Assembly: GCA_029204225.1 (NCBI GenBank)
Contig: CM055096.1
Coordinates: 5,409,504-5,473,503 of the forward strand
Length of the DNA stretch: 64,000 nt
Direction of reading: 5' to 3'
From: Diphasiastrum complanatum
Lineage: Eukaryota; Streptophyta; Lycopodiopsida; Lycopodiales; Lycopodiaceae
Below, piece by piece: positions 19,757-31,929 of the stretch. Each line of letters opens with the position of its first letter. The stretch's first letter is position 1. The position numbers and the translations under genes are program-made. The notes beneath the pieces are model-generated. The model ran no database searches and was not told where the DNA came from. It saw only the letters and a list, made by a program, of their open reading frames with translations.

Positions 19757-21727
19757 GTAAAAAATGTTTTACACCAAAAAAAAAATTTAAAAAAGTCAAA
19801 AAGGTTTCCATGTCAAGGAAGGTCCACCTCCTTGACCGTTCCACCATGGGAAAAGTCTTATTTGCGGGGCTACGCCCTTAGTCGAAGACACTTCCCTTAG
19901 CGAAAAGGCCTCCAATGGAGACCCCCGCCCCTTCTCCTCATTAACAAAGCAATTTATTCATGACTTTTACCCTAAAGCACCCTAAAGCCTTGTGCATGTG
20001 CAAATCCCAGTGCTCTTAATAATATTAGGTAGACTTCATTCACTCTTTTACTCGCTGAGGTCTTATACTATTCCAACACAACATTTCTGTTGAAAAGAAG
20101 AAGGAGCTGGCAGAAAAGAACCAGCAGGGCGGCTAGCAGAAAACAAGCAGCAACGGAACAAGATTAGTCATGGATCAGGCAGACATAATCAAAACAACAA
20201 CACAAGGGATCAATCGAGTTTTGGCTTTTGCCACTACTTTCAAATACTTGTATTATTCATTTTGTTGAAAGTCGTAAATATTTTGCTTGTTTAATCATTG
20301 CGCTTCCATGATGTTCAGTCTCAATCATCTTCTTAGCTTGTTTGAGTGCTTTCTAAGATTTGATTGATTGTCGTCTTCCGAACTGTAAGTCATTCATGCA
20401 TCATGCAGCTTCTTGTTCAACAAAATGGCCATCTTTGATCTAAGCACCCATGCTCTAAATTATAGTTGATTAAGCTTATTAGTATTCTTTGTATGCTATC
20501 AGCCATTGTGATTGTCATGGAACGAATTTACGATGCAATAGTTGGAGAGGTTGGTGAGGTTAACATTCATGGGAATGAAATAATGATTATCAAGGAGCAA
20601 CTGCTCAGAGCTGATGAGTTTCCTCCGGAAAGGCTGTTGCGACTGCTCTTTCAACTGAAGAGCATAGATTTGGGCTTGGAGGATTTGAAAGCCACAATGG
20701 TGGGAAAAGCAGCGAACAAATTAAAAAAGCGTGCACATGGAGGTGTCAGATACGTTGCAGATTGGCTTCTGGGTGATTGGAATCAATTGGTTCACAACAT
20801 ATTTCATACACCTTCTAAACAAACAAATGGCTGCAATTCCACTACAGGTCTCCAGCAAATTTGCAGGTGGAAAGCAACTCCTACTTATTCTCCTCTGAAA
20901 CAAGTTCAAGAAAGGCCTTCAGTGTAGCTCAAGAAGACCGTGAACAACGCACTAATCTCAAGCACATCATCATCATCTGTCGTCATGCTTTGAAACTCTT
21001 GTAGGCCTACACATGCTACTCAGGTGCCCACTTCTCTAGAATGTCAATCATAAAGCATCTGCTATTGCTGCACCATCTATTGCATATGCAGCTTGTAAAA
21101 AGAATGTCTGGGTAAAGTTTAATGGTGAGGTAATAGGCGGACCCATAGTTTGTTGGATTCCTACATCAAGGATCAGCAAGAAAGCAGACAAAGTGCCAGC
21201 TATTGAGCCCAAAAGAAACCAAAAAAGGTTCATAGTCAGACGGGATTATCAGGCTCACAGGTAAAATGATGCGAGGGGTAGTCTACGACATTGATCAACA
21301 TTAACCAATCACCAAAGCCAAATAAGTGAAGTGCAATTGTGGCCCACTGATTAGCTAAGCAGCCAGCGGCTCGAGCGTCCTCTTTTATAGGTTGTCGCCT
21401 CTGTGCTGCATAGATTTACATAAAGGCTTAAGAAGCTGATGCATCTTCAACTCAAGTAAAGTGAGAAACTGGAAGTAGAGGCAAATTCCAATTGACTTGC
21501 ATTTTGAAGATATGCATTGTTGCAACAACTCAATTTTTTTTTATCAAACAACTTTTGCTATTAACATTCTCTGGCATGGAATACTTTAGTAATTCTGACC
21601 CCTGATCAAACATAACAATCTCAATAACACACGTTTTTGGTCTTATATGAAGACATTTATTTTAGTACCACACCCACACTCACACTCAAACTATAAATAC
21701 TCTAAATTAGCTGCAGATTTTGGATGT
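19757..21727 (+). repeat. TFIIS-domain segment, copy 1 (inserted in copia element)
   Basis: A 1.97-kb segment that matches the reverse complement of 31930-33855 from about TTGTAAAAAATGTTTTACACC to about GCAGATTTTGGATGTA. It contains a TFIIS N-terminal-domain exon, intron-like flanks and a palindrome near 19812-19836. It sits between the gag knuckle and protease of copia copy 3. No clear target duplication or terminal inverted repeat was seen. Confidence 0.75.
20503..21260 (+). pseudogene. TFIIS N-terminal (LW) domain exon, disrupted
   Basis: The exon-like block runs from a splice-acceptor-like tgctatcag to a donor-like CACAG/GTAAAA. It encodes EIMIIKEQLLRADEFPPERL, LLRLLFQLKSIDLGLEDLKA, KLKKRAHGGVRYVADWLLG and DWNQLV, which fits the helical LW domain of TFIIS, Med26-type and related transcription factors. 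Relative to the inverted copy at 32358-33149, a change turns the codons after RPS into a stop (20927), and later substitutions disrupt the tail. A continuous frame of 153 codons starts at 20466. The original function would be binding RNA polymerase II elongation/Mediator partners in the nucleus; this copy is probably dead. Confidence 0.7.
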
Positions 21728-24488
21728 AGCTTTACTACTAATGATGAGGATCTAAGTGGTGTTGAATCTCTTTTGATGTGTTCAAGTCCAATATCAAGTG
21801 AAGGTGACAAAGATTCATGGTGGACTGATAGTGGAGCTAGTTCACACATGACTAGTCACAAGGAGTTCTTTACTTCTTTGGTCACTTATGATGGAGCCAA
21901 GAAAGCAATTCACATGGCCAAATGGTGGTACGTGTGTGATTGAAGATATTTGTTCAATTCCTATTTGTCTCTCTACTAATAGGAAAGCAAGACTTGATGG
22001 TGTTTTTTATATTCCTTCACTTTCAAAGAATTTGCTAAGTGTTGGTCGAATGATAGAGAAAGGATACACGGTTAAGTTTGGGGGTGATGCTTGTTTCATT
22101 ACAAAGGAATGAATCTTGGTTGCTAGGGGCAATAGACAAGGTAGACTTTTTAAGCTTGATGCTTTTCTTATGGCTAACAAAAAGGATGGAAAGGAAAAGG
22201 AGATTGGTCTCAACTTTCCACTTTCCAAAGTTTCCTTTTAGCATCAATAAGATTGGTGGATCTTATGCAAAGTCAAAAGAGCTTCCTTATGCTAGATCTA
22301 GGTCGAGATCTAATATGCTTCTTAGAGATGTTCATCTTTGTGCTAACTTGGATAATCTTGAGGATAATGATGGTGTTTCAATGGTTCTTCATGGAAAGTG
22401 CAAGCATGCAAAAGGTAAGGAAAGAGCTAACTTCATCAATGGAGATAAAGGTTCTTCATTGGAAAAGGTTGTTGCTAATGATTTCTTTGATCATATGAAA
22501 AAAGATGTTTCTAGGTGCATGCATGAATGAGATGGTTCTTTTACATTCTTTTGTGATGAGTCCAATAAAGTCATTTTTGTAGCAAGTGGAGTCACATGTC
22601 TTCATAAAGAGAGTAGATCAAATGGTTCTATCAAGATACTTGGTGAGGGAGATAGTCACAAGTCAAGAAGAAGAGAAGTATCTGAAGAGTTCAAAGTAGG
22701 GTGTACTTTGAATGATGTCATTGTGAATGATAGTGAGGAAGAATCATTATCATATGAGTCATTACCTGAACAATTGAGTAGAACTACTTGTTTGAAAAAA
22801 GAGAGTACTTCAATCATGCTTACGTTGAAAGTACTAATCATTTTTTTCATGGCTTCTAATGTCTTTGAGATTTCTACTTTTTATGATGCAATCATTAAGA
22901 GGGAGTCTTATGAAGGAAAGAGCAATGGAAGACTGGTTCCTGGGAAGATCCAAGCCATGGATCTCACATCTCTTCATCAACTCAAAGGACTCTATGATTG
23001 TGAATTGATCACTCATGACCAAGATGGCAAAAGGTTGGTTGGAGAAGACTACATGGAGTAAATTGAAAGGCAATTTTTTCAAGGAAAGGGAGATCTCATT
23101 GGTGAGCTTATTGAGGCTTGTTATGGAGTCAAGAAGGCTGGATTTATTAGGTTTGATACTCATCTTCACCTACTCTACTTCATGTTGGATGGAAAGTTTG
23201 GAATCTATCTTTTGATTTATGATGGTGCCACCAATGACATTGTTTTCGCTAACCTTTGTGGAAATTCGAGATCAAGCATTGATGAGATCTTGTTGCATCT
23301 AGATCATATGTTTGAGAGGGAGTATTTTCAGAGGGTCAAATTTGAAGATATTCATATCTTTGATATCTATGATGATCAAGAGAAAGGTAAGCAAGTGGAA
23401 GCAACTCACTTTGCTTTACTCACATGTTTTGAAGAAGCTTCTTGTGTATATGATTCTATGCAAGTGGACATTGGTTCTCATAGTTTTCATACTGAAAAAG
23501 CAAGTAATGGATCTGGAAAACAAATTTTGTTCAATGACTTTGATGGTCAAGAGCAAGATCAAGAGGTTGGTCTCAAAGAGCTTCCACAACACAAAAGGAA
23601 AGGTGGCAATTTGGAGCTAGTCAAGAGCATCAAAGGGGAGGTAATTGGCAAAGATGTTATGGATCTATTTTTGCAGCTTATTGAAGACTCAACTAAGGTC
23701 AAAGAAGTAGCAAGGATGTGTTTTTCAAGTTTACTTTACTTGTTCTATCTAATGTTTGAGCTATTTCATGTGGATGTGTGCAGATTGTCAAGATATGGAC
23801 AAACAAGCTACGTTGTCTTGCAATGTCTTATTGCTGGAGTTGTACTAGAATTCTTGGATGCTTTTACTGATAGAAATGAAGCGCTATTGGAGGTTCACTA
23901 TGTCACTCATCCATGCCTAAGTTCTCAAGTGTTGAGCTACTTGGTGCCAATACTTGGAGATTGTCATTTTTTGGTGAATTCATGGTCATTTTCTTGTGTC
24001 AAGTAGACCTTGAAGATGGACCAATTAGGCCTACTTGGTTTATGGAGTCATGTGGTTGCATCATTTATGTACTCACCTACTCATGGATTTCCAAGGTTTG
24101 ATGGTTTCTTGTTACAAGATGGAGATGGAGGCGTATTCATGGAGTTTTATGGTGGAGACATATCAAGAAAGGACAAAGTTGGAGGAGAAGCAAATGGTCA
24201 TCACTAACATTTATTGTTTGGTTGCTGTAATTTTCCAGAGAGTTGTTTGAAACATGGAGGAATCATTTCATTCACATTCTATTTGGTTCTTCATGTTCTA
24301 GTTATATCTTGATGTGTAAAATTGATGTAAGAAATAGTGAAGCATCCAATTTGGACACCATTCTCTATATCAATTATGGAAACTACTTTAGAATCTTAGA
24401 AAGGATATCTGTACTTAGGATGGATATCATTCTAAAGTTGGATCAAAGTAGTATGGTTAAAACTATGCCAAACTAGTTGAAGAGGGAG
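21728..24488 (+). pseudogene. Non-autonomous copia module, copy 3 (fullest)
   Basis: It begins with a recognisable copia protease segment (DSWWTDSGASSHMTSHKEFF, then ICLSTNRKARLDGVFYIPSL and SKNLLSVGRM, with one frameshift). It then diverges from normal pol, with short blocks that recall it: KSKELPYARSRSRSNMLLRD (cf. the integrase SKSHRLPYTRSISRS), IQAMDL, DQDGKRLV, YGVKKAGF, YLLIYDGATNDIV (cf. LLIYVDDIILSG, catalytic YVDD lost) and EKGKQVEATHFALLTCFEEA (cf. GKGKQV...YAFLTSFDVP). The longest frame is 274 codons at 23182-24006. The module ends with the family purine tract before an LTR. Catalytic residues of integrase and RT are not visible. Confidence 0.6.
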
Positions 24489-25047
24489 TGTGAGAGATTT
24501 CAACTAGTTTAGTCTGGTTTAGTCATATTTTGGTAAATTGTCAATTGAGACCAAAAACTCATTTTAGACTTAAAGATAAACTTTTTGAAGTTATGTTAGT
24601 TTAAAATACATTCGATAAACACTCTCTGAAAGTTTGGGAAAGTTGGTAGTTGAGTTTGAAACAAATTCGAATTTGAACTTTGGGTACAATGAATCTAGAC
24701 CCAAAAATAGTAGGTTGTACATTTTGGAGGGAAAGCCAAGTGGCCAAATAGGGTTTGGACACTCTATAAAAGGATGTAACCCATTTAGAGACACATCTTC
24801 TCTCTTCTCTCTCTCTCATTTCATCATTATACATGATTCTCTTTGGGTTCTACTACTCATTGGTGCACTCTCTTGATGATATCTTGCAATCTTGTGTGTA
24901 TAATGATCATTTGTTGTTATTTCCGGTTTGACACGTGTGAAATACATAAGGGTACTATAATTGTATGAACAACAACTATATTTTATGTTTTGGTTCATGT
25001 TTGATCAGTATCTCTTAGAGTTTGCATCTCATCTTGTATGTAGATGG
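24489..25047 (+). repeat. Family B copia LTR, 3' end truncated
   Basis: Begins TGTGAGAGATTTCAACTAG just after agagggag. It contains a TATA-type box (ctctataaaagg) and a GACACGTGTGAAAT site. The last bases found in the 48-kb copy are missing, and gypsy sequence starts at 25048. Confidence 0.8.
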
Positions 25048-26030
25048 TTCGATCCAATAAGGAAATCTTGCTCAAATCTGACTGACTATCTTGTTGACAC
25101 ATATATCCTACTGCACAATCAATTGTTGCAAGAGCTTCATTTTAGTTTAGAGTATCCATTTGAGAATCGTAATGAACTCCCAAATTTTTCTCTGGACGGT
25201 CACAAGTATGATCCGTTGTTGATGAATTATCATCCTCTTTTTGAACCAGTGGTTTGATAGTCCAAGTTGTAGGATCAACTTTGACTGCATGTTCACGATT
25301 TTCAAAAGAGATTTTTCCAGTATCCCATTTATAAATTACTTGCGCAACTCATAATCATGTTTGTCCCAATAGGACTCGGTAGACATTTGGCGCTTATGGT
25401 AAGTCCATTACTACAAAAGTAATGACAAACTATACTCCTGCAATTCTGACAGGTTTATCTTCAACCATTCCTCATGGACGAACTGTCGTTTGATCATCTA
25501 GCTTAATGGAAAAACTCACAGGCTTGATTTTGGTAAGGCCCCATTTTGCACATAACTTTGTAGAAATTAGGTTAACTCCTGAACAGCCATCTATCACGGC
25601 TGCTTCCTTAGGAGATTGTCTATGTTGTATCGACAGAGTGATATTCTTTTGTTCACTTTCCCAAGCAGCTCCGACATGGAGTACTTCATTAGATTTTTCA
25701 AATCCAGCTCAAAAAAGTGCCTCCTGATGGACTTATGGTTCTACTTGAGCTAACTTTTGCACTAAAACTTCTTTTGCTTTTGGCACCAACTTCAGGAACT
25801 CTCCCAATGAAATATTAATCTTACTAGATAATATATTCATGGGCAGTTCTGTTTGTGGCGCTTTCGGTTCAGTCATCTTGAAAGTTCTTCATGATGATGC
25901 AACTGATCATTCATATCAATACGTGAATTTCTTGGTGGCTGCAATGGTGAAGAGCAAACTTCGGTTGTTGCTTTAACAGCCTCAAGTTCCTCTTCCTCTT
26001 GCAGATGTTTAATCCACTGGCTCATATCCT
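25048..26030 (-). pseudogene. Gypsy protease and linker remnant
   Basis: Minus strand: GVNLISTKLCAKWGLTKIKP, FVITFVVMDLP, VAQVIYKWDTGKISFENRE, then ALATIDCAVGYMCQQDSQSD. This matches the aspartic protease and following linker of the 39-46 kb element (EVNLISTKLCA...GLTKLKP, GYMCQQDNQSEL). Several in-frame stops are present. The usual catalytic Asp context reads DGCSGVN here versus DGGSEVN in the other copy. Confidence 0.75.
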
Positions 26031-26210
26031 ATTACCTTCTTTTTTCTGCATGAAGATTGGGAAAGATTTCAGATGCTGTTGGTATATCGTTCAATGGTAT
26101 AGAATCAGTAGGTACTGGATCTGCTACTGATTCTTTCTGCTTATGTGCTCTGGTGACCACCATCAAGGGTACACTTGATTTATTCTGAGCTACTGGTGTT
26201 TGCTTGATTG

Positions 26211-27520
26211 TTACAAATTAACAGGTGCTGTAACTGGTGGTGGCTTTGGTCTTGCTGGACAGTCTTTATAGCAATGCTCATAACCACAGTCACGACAGAA
26301 TGGTTCAAATTTTTCTTTATTTGGACATTCTGCAACTCTATGGTTTTCTCCACATGCAAAGCATCCAAGTGATGCTTTGGTCCAATTTCTAGAGGCTTGT
26401 TGTTGCGCGGTAGCATAAATAGCATATCGTTCTGAAGATCCACCTTCTTGATCAGTACCATAGTTCCATTGCTCGGCACTTCTATACGGTTCTGGTTTCA
26501 TCAAATTGGCAGGAGGAGCGGAGTACTTTGGTGGGACAGTCTAGCTGCTAGATTTCCTTTATGCTACCATTGCTGAATTATCCGAGGATTGAAGTTGCAA
26601 AAAGCAGTCTCATGATTAGGCAAATTACACAAATGGCATACACTGATTTCCATTCATTTTTTCAATTGAGAACACTCGTTCACTGTGTGATTTCCTATAC
26701 AAATAGAACACCAGAAATTTTACCTGGTAGGAAAAGTCTTTGCAAATTTCTCAGGTTCCTTGTTTGCTTTTTCGTGGAAATCTTCCAATGCTTTTATCTT
26801 CTCATCAAATTGCAACTGCAACTTTTCCATCTGTTTCTGCTAGTTCTTCCCAAGTTTTGCGAACTCATTGAGCATCATTTCTTCAGTAGCATTGACATTC
26901 GTGGGTGCAATAGTGGTGGATGTCGTAGTAGTCTGCCTTGCTGTATAAGGCAACATATTGATATTCGGCTCATCATCTGAATCTTCATCCTCCTCCCGAA
27001 TTGCATCGTCCATAGCATTTTGCAAGAGTGCATACTCATTATGGTGTTTCAGCTCAAGTCTGATTTGTTTAGATAAACTTGACAAAAACCACATAATCAT
27101 GGCATTTTCGTTAATCAGCTCAGGTTTGCACTCAGATTTGAGGTGTTTCATCCGTTCAATGTAATCTCAAACCATTTCTTGCTTTCCTATTTTAATTTTA
27201 CTTAAAAGTAGGAAAGGGTCTTCCATAAACTTCTGCGGTTTGAATCATGTGATAAGGGCTCTTTTAACAACCTCCCAATCTGTACGCTCAATTTCATCTT
27301 GATTATAGTACCAATATTATGCTGTGCCTGTTAAGGCCATGGGAAACAGCTCAAGTTTCGAGGGAAAATTTTGCCATAGACTTCACAGGATTCAGCAGAA
27401 ATCTAACTGGATCTGTTAATCCATTGTATTTGGGTAGATCCCAACGGGGTGCTCTTCTAGCAATAATAGGATTGACTTCATGAGGAGCAGCTCAAGGAGC
27501 AGCTCCAGGGGCAGCCATCT
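26211..27520 (-). pseudogene. Gypsy gag remnant with two zinc knuckles
   Basis: Minus strand from about 27518: MAAPGAAP, then PRWDLPKYNGLTDPVRFL (gag N-terminus), MKHLKSECKPELINENAMIM (core), an acidic stretch REEDEDSDDEPN, and paired knuckles CFACGENHRVAEC and CRDCGYEHCYKDC. Open pieces are at 26840-27151 and 26211-26504, separated by stops and frameshifts. Gag would form the particle shell and bind RNA. The paired knuckles are retained here but collapsed in the plus-strand copy. Confidence 0.8.
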
Positions 27521-28609
27521 TTACAAATTCAGATCAAGTAGACAATGAGATTGGATCTAGATTTTTCAATCAAAACTATCTCAGATCAGATCTGCTAAAA
27601 ATTTCTCAGAATCCAAATCAAATTGTATCAGATTTGATCTAAATTTTGACAGACACTTGATCAGGAAAATCAGAGCCTAAAAATAGTACTGGCAAAGGTT
27701 CCCTAGGCGAAGATTGGCTCGGCGAAGGTTCCACAGTCTTATTTTGGCAAAAAAAACTCTCTAATCAACTTTTTTGACAATTTCTCGAGTAATAACCATC
27801 GCCGAATTCTCAGATGCAAGATCTGACACAGATAAAACTAGGGTACACCCGACGAAGGTTTCTGACATAAGAAAATACAGTTTATGTAGTTTGGCGAGGG
27901 TAAAAATCAAGATTTTCTATGATCTGGACATGAAGAATTTTTGCCGAACTCAAAAATAATATTTTACTATAAATAGAATGTTTTGGAAGGTCGACAAAAA
28001 TTTTGGCAAAGGATCAAGAGTAATATTGGTATTTTTGCGAAAAAATGACTTTTCTGACAAAAATATGGCAATATGACAACTGATCTTCTGAAACCCTTCT
28101 ATTTTTGGTATTATTCTTCGCCTACCTGGCAGTAGATAGATCTGAATCACACCTATGCTCAGTGAATCGGGCGAAGGTTTTTTTTCTGTATTTTTAGGAT
28201 TTTGGTGATTTTTTGGTGTTTTTTGACGGTTTTTCTGATGTTTCTGGAAATCTGCTGGGAAGGATTCTTCGCCCTTCAAATTGAAGGTTCTGTTATCAAA
28301 AACAAAGGTTTTTGCAACTCGGTGAAGTTTTCCTGAAAGAGGGTAAAAAGTATCAGCTTTGATGACGATTTTTGTCTCCTTTTGACCAAACTTTGGCAGA
28401 TTTGACCGATTTTTGTTGTTTTTTTCTGATATCTTCGATCCAAATGGATCTTAATATTGGTAATCTGAATAGCTTTCCCTGTTCTACAATCATATTAGAT
28501 TTTAAACAAGCAAAGCCACTCAAATCAGGCAAAATCACTCCCAAACTAATCCTAAATGCAGATCTAACACTATTCATGCCACGACAAGATGCCTAATGCC
28601 AATGGGTTT
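27521..28609 (-). other. Gypsy leader region
   Basis: Non-coding leader between LTR and gag with recurring words such as accttcgcc, also seen in the 40.1-40.6 kb leader. Frames of up to 109 codons here have no recognisable content. Confidence 0.5.
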
Positions 28610-28970
28610 CTTTCTTTGCCTAACCTGAAACCAAGATCTAGTCAATCTAGCATCAAAGAGACGAAGTTAGTTGTCACGCATAGGTTCGTTCCCATGAGAG
28701 CGATAGTATAGTTCTGATTTCAGCATGAATGGAGGATTCACATCTAACTCTAACATCCATTAACCCGAAACATTAACACTACGATCCATTAGCACTATGC
28801 ATCCACAACAAAGATAGCTTACTCTTTCTCTCTCTCCCTTCCTCTCTCATAAAAAGTATAATAACATACAATCCCAATAACAATCAAATTTAACAACTAG
28901 CAAAACACAAATAAAGCATGAGAGATGGAGGAAAAGTGATAGAGAGCAAGGACGTTTGTCGTGTATACTC
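28610..28970 (-). repeat. Gypsy 5' LTR remnant
   Basis: The reverse complement matches the 3' half of the LTR at 39195-39983 (gtccttgctctc, catctctcatgctt, cgctctcatgggaacgaacc). The first half of the LTR and the primer binding site are missing. Confidence 0.7.
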
Positions 28971-29964
28971 TCTTGATCCCATTTGCCTCAGAAAATGCTT
29001 TGAAGTTGGTAGAACTATACTCACCATCATTGTCGTTCCTTAAGCACTTGAGAATTGCATCTCCCTTGCCATCTTGAACTTTAAATAGACATCAAACACT
29101 TTATCCTTTCTCTTTAGTAGATACACCCAACCAAATATACTAAAATCATCAATAAATGTCACATACATCTTCGCACCTCCATTGGTAATTATAATAACAC
29201 TATGAATATTTGAATGCACAAGTTGAAAAGGCTTACTTGATCTTGATGTAGATCTCTTGTAAGGTAACCTATTTGACTTTGATAAAGCACATTGCTCACA
29301 AACATGATTCATGCTAGTTAGAGATTTGGGAAGACCAAAAACAACTAGCCTCTTTGCCATCACCTCCAATGACTTGTAGTTGAAATGCCCCAATTTCTTC
29401 TGCCATTCCTCTTGCATTGAAAACTTTCTCATTTTCCATACATCCAACTTGGTTAGAACAACACAAGCATCAAGTTTGAACAACTTATCTTGCCTCTTCC
29501 CTTTTGCAATTAATTCATCCTCCTCCTTGATCTAACAAGCATCACCATCAAAATTCACCTTGAAATTGACTTACACTAAGAAGATTCGTAGTGATAGATG
29601 GAATGAACAAAACATCCTTCAAATTCACATTCCTATTGGTAGAGAGAGAAATAGGAAAATTTGTGCCAATCCCTTTGATTGCGCACTCCCCATCATTGGC
29701 CATGTAGATCAATTTCTTGTCACCTTCAAATGCCATCAATGATGAATAATAATCCTTATGAAATGTCTTGTGTGATGTAGCTCCACTATCAATCCACCAA
29801 GGATAAATATCTCCATGATTAGCCAACAAGCAAAATGACATAACAAAAGCATCATTTGAAAATTGCTTATCAACACCATCTTCACCAAGAGTTAGATCGG
29901 TTTGCTTCTCAACTTGATCTTTCTTAGAATCAAAAGAGGTAAGTTCTCCATATAAAATGAGCAA
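28971..29964 (-). pseudogene. Copia protease-integrase fragment
   Basis: Two minus-strand frames, 29548-29964 and 29040-29483, carry PWWIDSGATSHKTFHKDYYS and SITTNLLSVSQ (protease), WQKKLGHFNYKSLEVMAKR and CEQCALSKSNRLPYKRS (GAG-pre-integrase zinc region), and FIDDFSIFGWVYLLKRKD (integrase core start). Order and residues match family A, but the copy is diverged with frameshifts. It stops within the integrase at 28971 and joins directly at 29965 to an LTR remnant, so gag has been deleted. Confidence 0.85.
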
Positions 29965-30286
29965 AACAAGTTGTGTTCTCCATGCATATACATCTATTTA
30001 TAACAACCATAATGTCACTTGGCCACTTGCCATAAGAAAGCCCTAAAATAGCAATTTTTAGGTACTTCACCAAAAATCTAAATTTTAGTGACTAAATGCA
30101 ATGTATCAACATTAGCCAATTAGAATGGGTCTAAATCCAACCTCCTCCACAAATATACTTGCCAAAAATAGTACAAACACTATTAAGGCCTTTATTGACA
30201 AAGACAAATCTATCTCTACTTTGAAATTTCATGTTGGTCTCAAAATTGCCAAAATAAATCAACTAAACTTGTTGACATTTTTCACA
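29965..30286 (-). repeat. Family C LTR remnant (first ~320 bp)
   Basis: Minus strand begins TGTGAAAAATGTCAACAAG and matches 8076-8400. It is cut before the TATA region and fused to the protease fragment. Confidence 0.75.
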
Positions 30287-31147
30287 GCATGCACATCTTC
30301 AAATTATGCAAGCAAGAACAAATAGAACACAAAATTTCAAATGACTAAAATAGCTTCACATGTGTTAAGTATAGGCTACTATACAAACATAGATCTGAGA
30401 GAAAAGTACAAGTGATCATTCAAGCATCGAACCCAAAAAAATACAAGCAAATGGAAGATCTACTTCAATCTAGTAAGCGAATTTTTTAAAAATTTCAACT
30501 CTCCAGTTTGTCCCAATGTGTAGAATATTGAGCTTCAAAAAGAGCATATACAAAATATGATAGAGCTCATGCTGGTATGACTTCATTTCACATTTGTGAG
30601 GGTGGCATGTGATCAATACTTAACCTACTATTAAAGTCTACTCCTAATCTAGAGACATCAAATCAAATTGCACCTCTCCAAAATTCCTAGATTGAAAGAA
30701 ATTGGTCCTAACTTATAGAAACTTGCCAAATGGTCTTATCTACTCATGAGATTTGGTACTAGCCTAACTAGGCCTATCCTTCACACGTGGGAATAGGTTT
30801 CACATATGTGTAACAAATATAGTTTAATCAAGCTATTATTTGCATTTTTTCACATTATAAAACCTCAGAAGCTCAAAACAACCAATTATCATTGGCAACC
30901 ATAAACTTGACCTTGGCTCCTACATTCCATCTCCTTCTAATGCTATGATTTTGATCTAATATTTTGCAATTTTTAGACTACATCTCTTTGCCCTCATAAA
31001 TTCAAATTTGATGCGAAATAGGCTCACTAAAAGGTTGTATTGGGACACAAGCTTTTGTAGCCTAAATGCTAATTAAAACTCTAGGTGGGGCATCACAATC
31101 ACAAGTTAATATGCCTTTAATTGGTTCTTTGCTAAGAGTAGGATGCC

Positions 31148-31148
<1 letters not shown>
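30287..31148. other. Intergenic, nothing recognised
   Basis: AT-rich sequence with no open frame of note. Confidence 0.5.
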
Positions 31149-31184
<36 letters not shown>

Positions 31185-31200
31185 TGCGTGCGCGCGCGTG

Positions 31201-31249
<49 letters not shown>
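31149..31249. repeat. Compound (GT)n(GC)n(GA)n microsatellite
   Basis: About 55 bp of strictly alternating purine-pyrimidine (GTGT..., then GCGTGCGTGCGCGCGCGTGC) is followed by 46 bp of GA repeats. Frames through it encode RERE or SLSL runs and are artefacts. Confidence 0.95.
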
Positions 31250-31251
<2 letters not shown>

Positions 31252-31929
31252 TTGCTTTCATCAAAAGAGAATGGCAATAAGAGTACAAAAGGGATGAAAC
31301 ATGAAATGTGAGAGCCAAAATGCAAATTTAGTTAATCTAATATTTTAGCGAAAGATGAAACATTAAACTAGTTTAATCACAACCATATGCCTAAAACAAC
31401 ATTGGCAATGGCAAATAATAATGCAAAGGATGTGAAGAAGCACTTTGTGCAAATCGTGTATGAGAATGCTTTAAAGTGATAAACTCATGTTGAGATAGAA
31501 TAATATGATGATGGAATGATCTTGGCATTATTTGTATAAAAGCCATGCTTTGTGTCTGATCTGGGAACGACATCGACACAGAGGGTAATCTCATGCTTCA
31601 CTTTTTCTTCTCTTATTATACCGTGCTTCATATCCTATGTAAAAATTACGTTCTGGACTTCAGGAATGCAGGCCAGGTGGATTTTTATTCTGCTAAGGAT
31701 GTTGCACGGGACTGAATGCAAATTAGAGTTTGAAATGATCCCAAAGCCAGGCTCGGAGGTATGGGTGTGAGTTGGAATAAAGACACGTATGAACCAACAC
31801 CTTAGAAGCGTTACAGCCAGTACAGCCTAAAAAGGATGCGTCTCATATTTTTGAGGATCTCAAGATGCTCGTAATCAGAATCAAGAAATGACAAATATTA
31901 CGAAATCCAAAAGTTTGATTGTTCGTTAT
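31250..31929. other. Intergenic, nothing recognised
   Basis: Flank of the TFIIS-domain segment; no recognisable content. Confidence 0.5.

Larger units (their letters stand above)
25048..28970 (-). mobile_element. Decayed Ty3/gypsy element (same family as 39195-46230)
   Basis: Minus strand, 5' to 3': LTR remnant (28610-28970), leader, gag (about 27520 down to 26211), protease (about 25300-25650) and part of the protease-RT linker (to 25048). The primer binding site is deleted. Its proteins parallel those of the plus-strand element at 39-46 kb. Both ends are cut by copia sequences. Confidence 0.75.
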
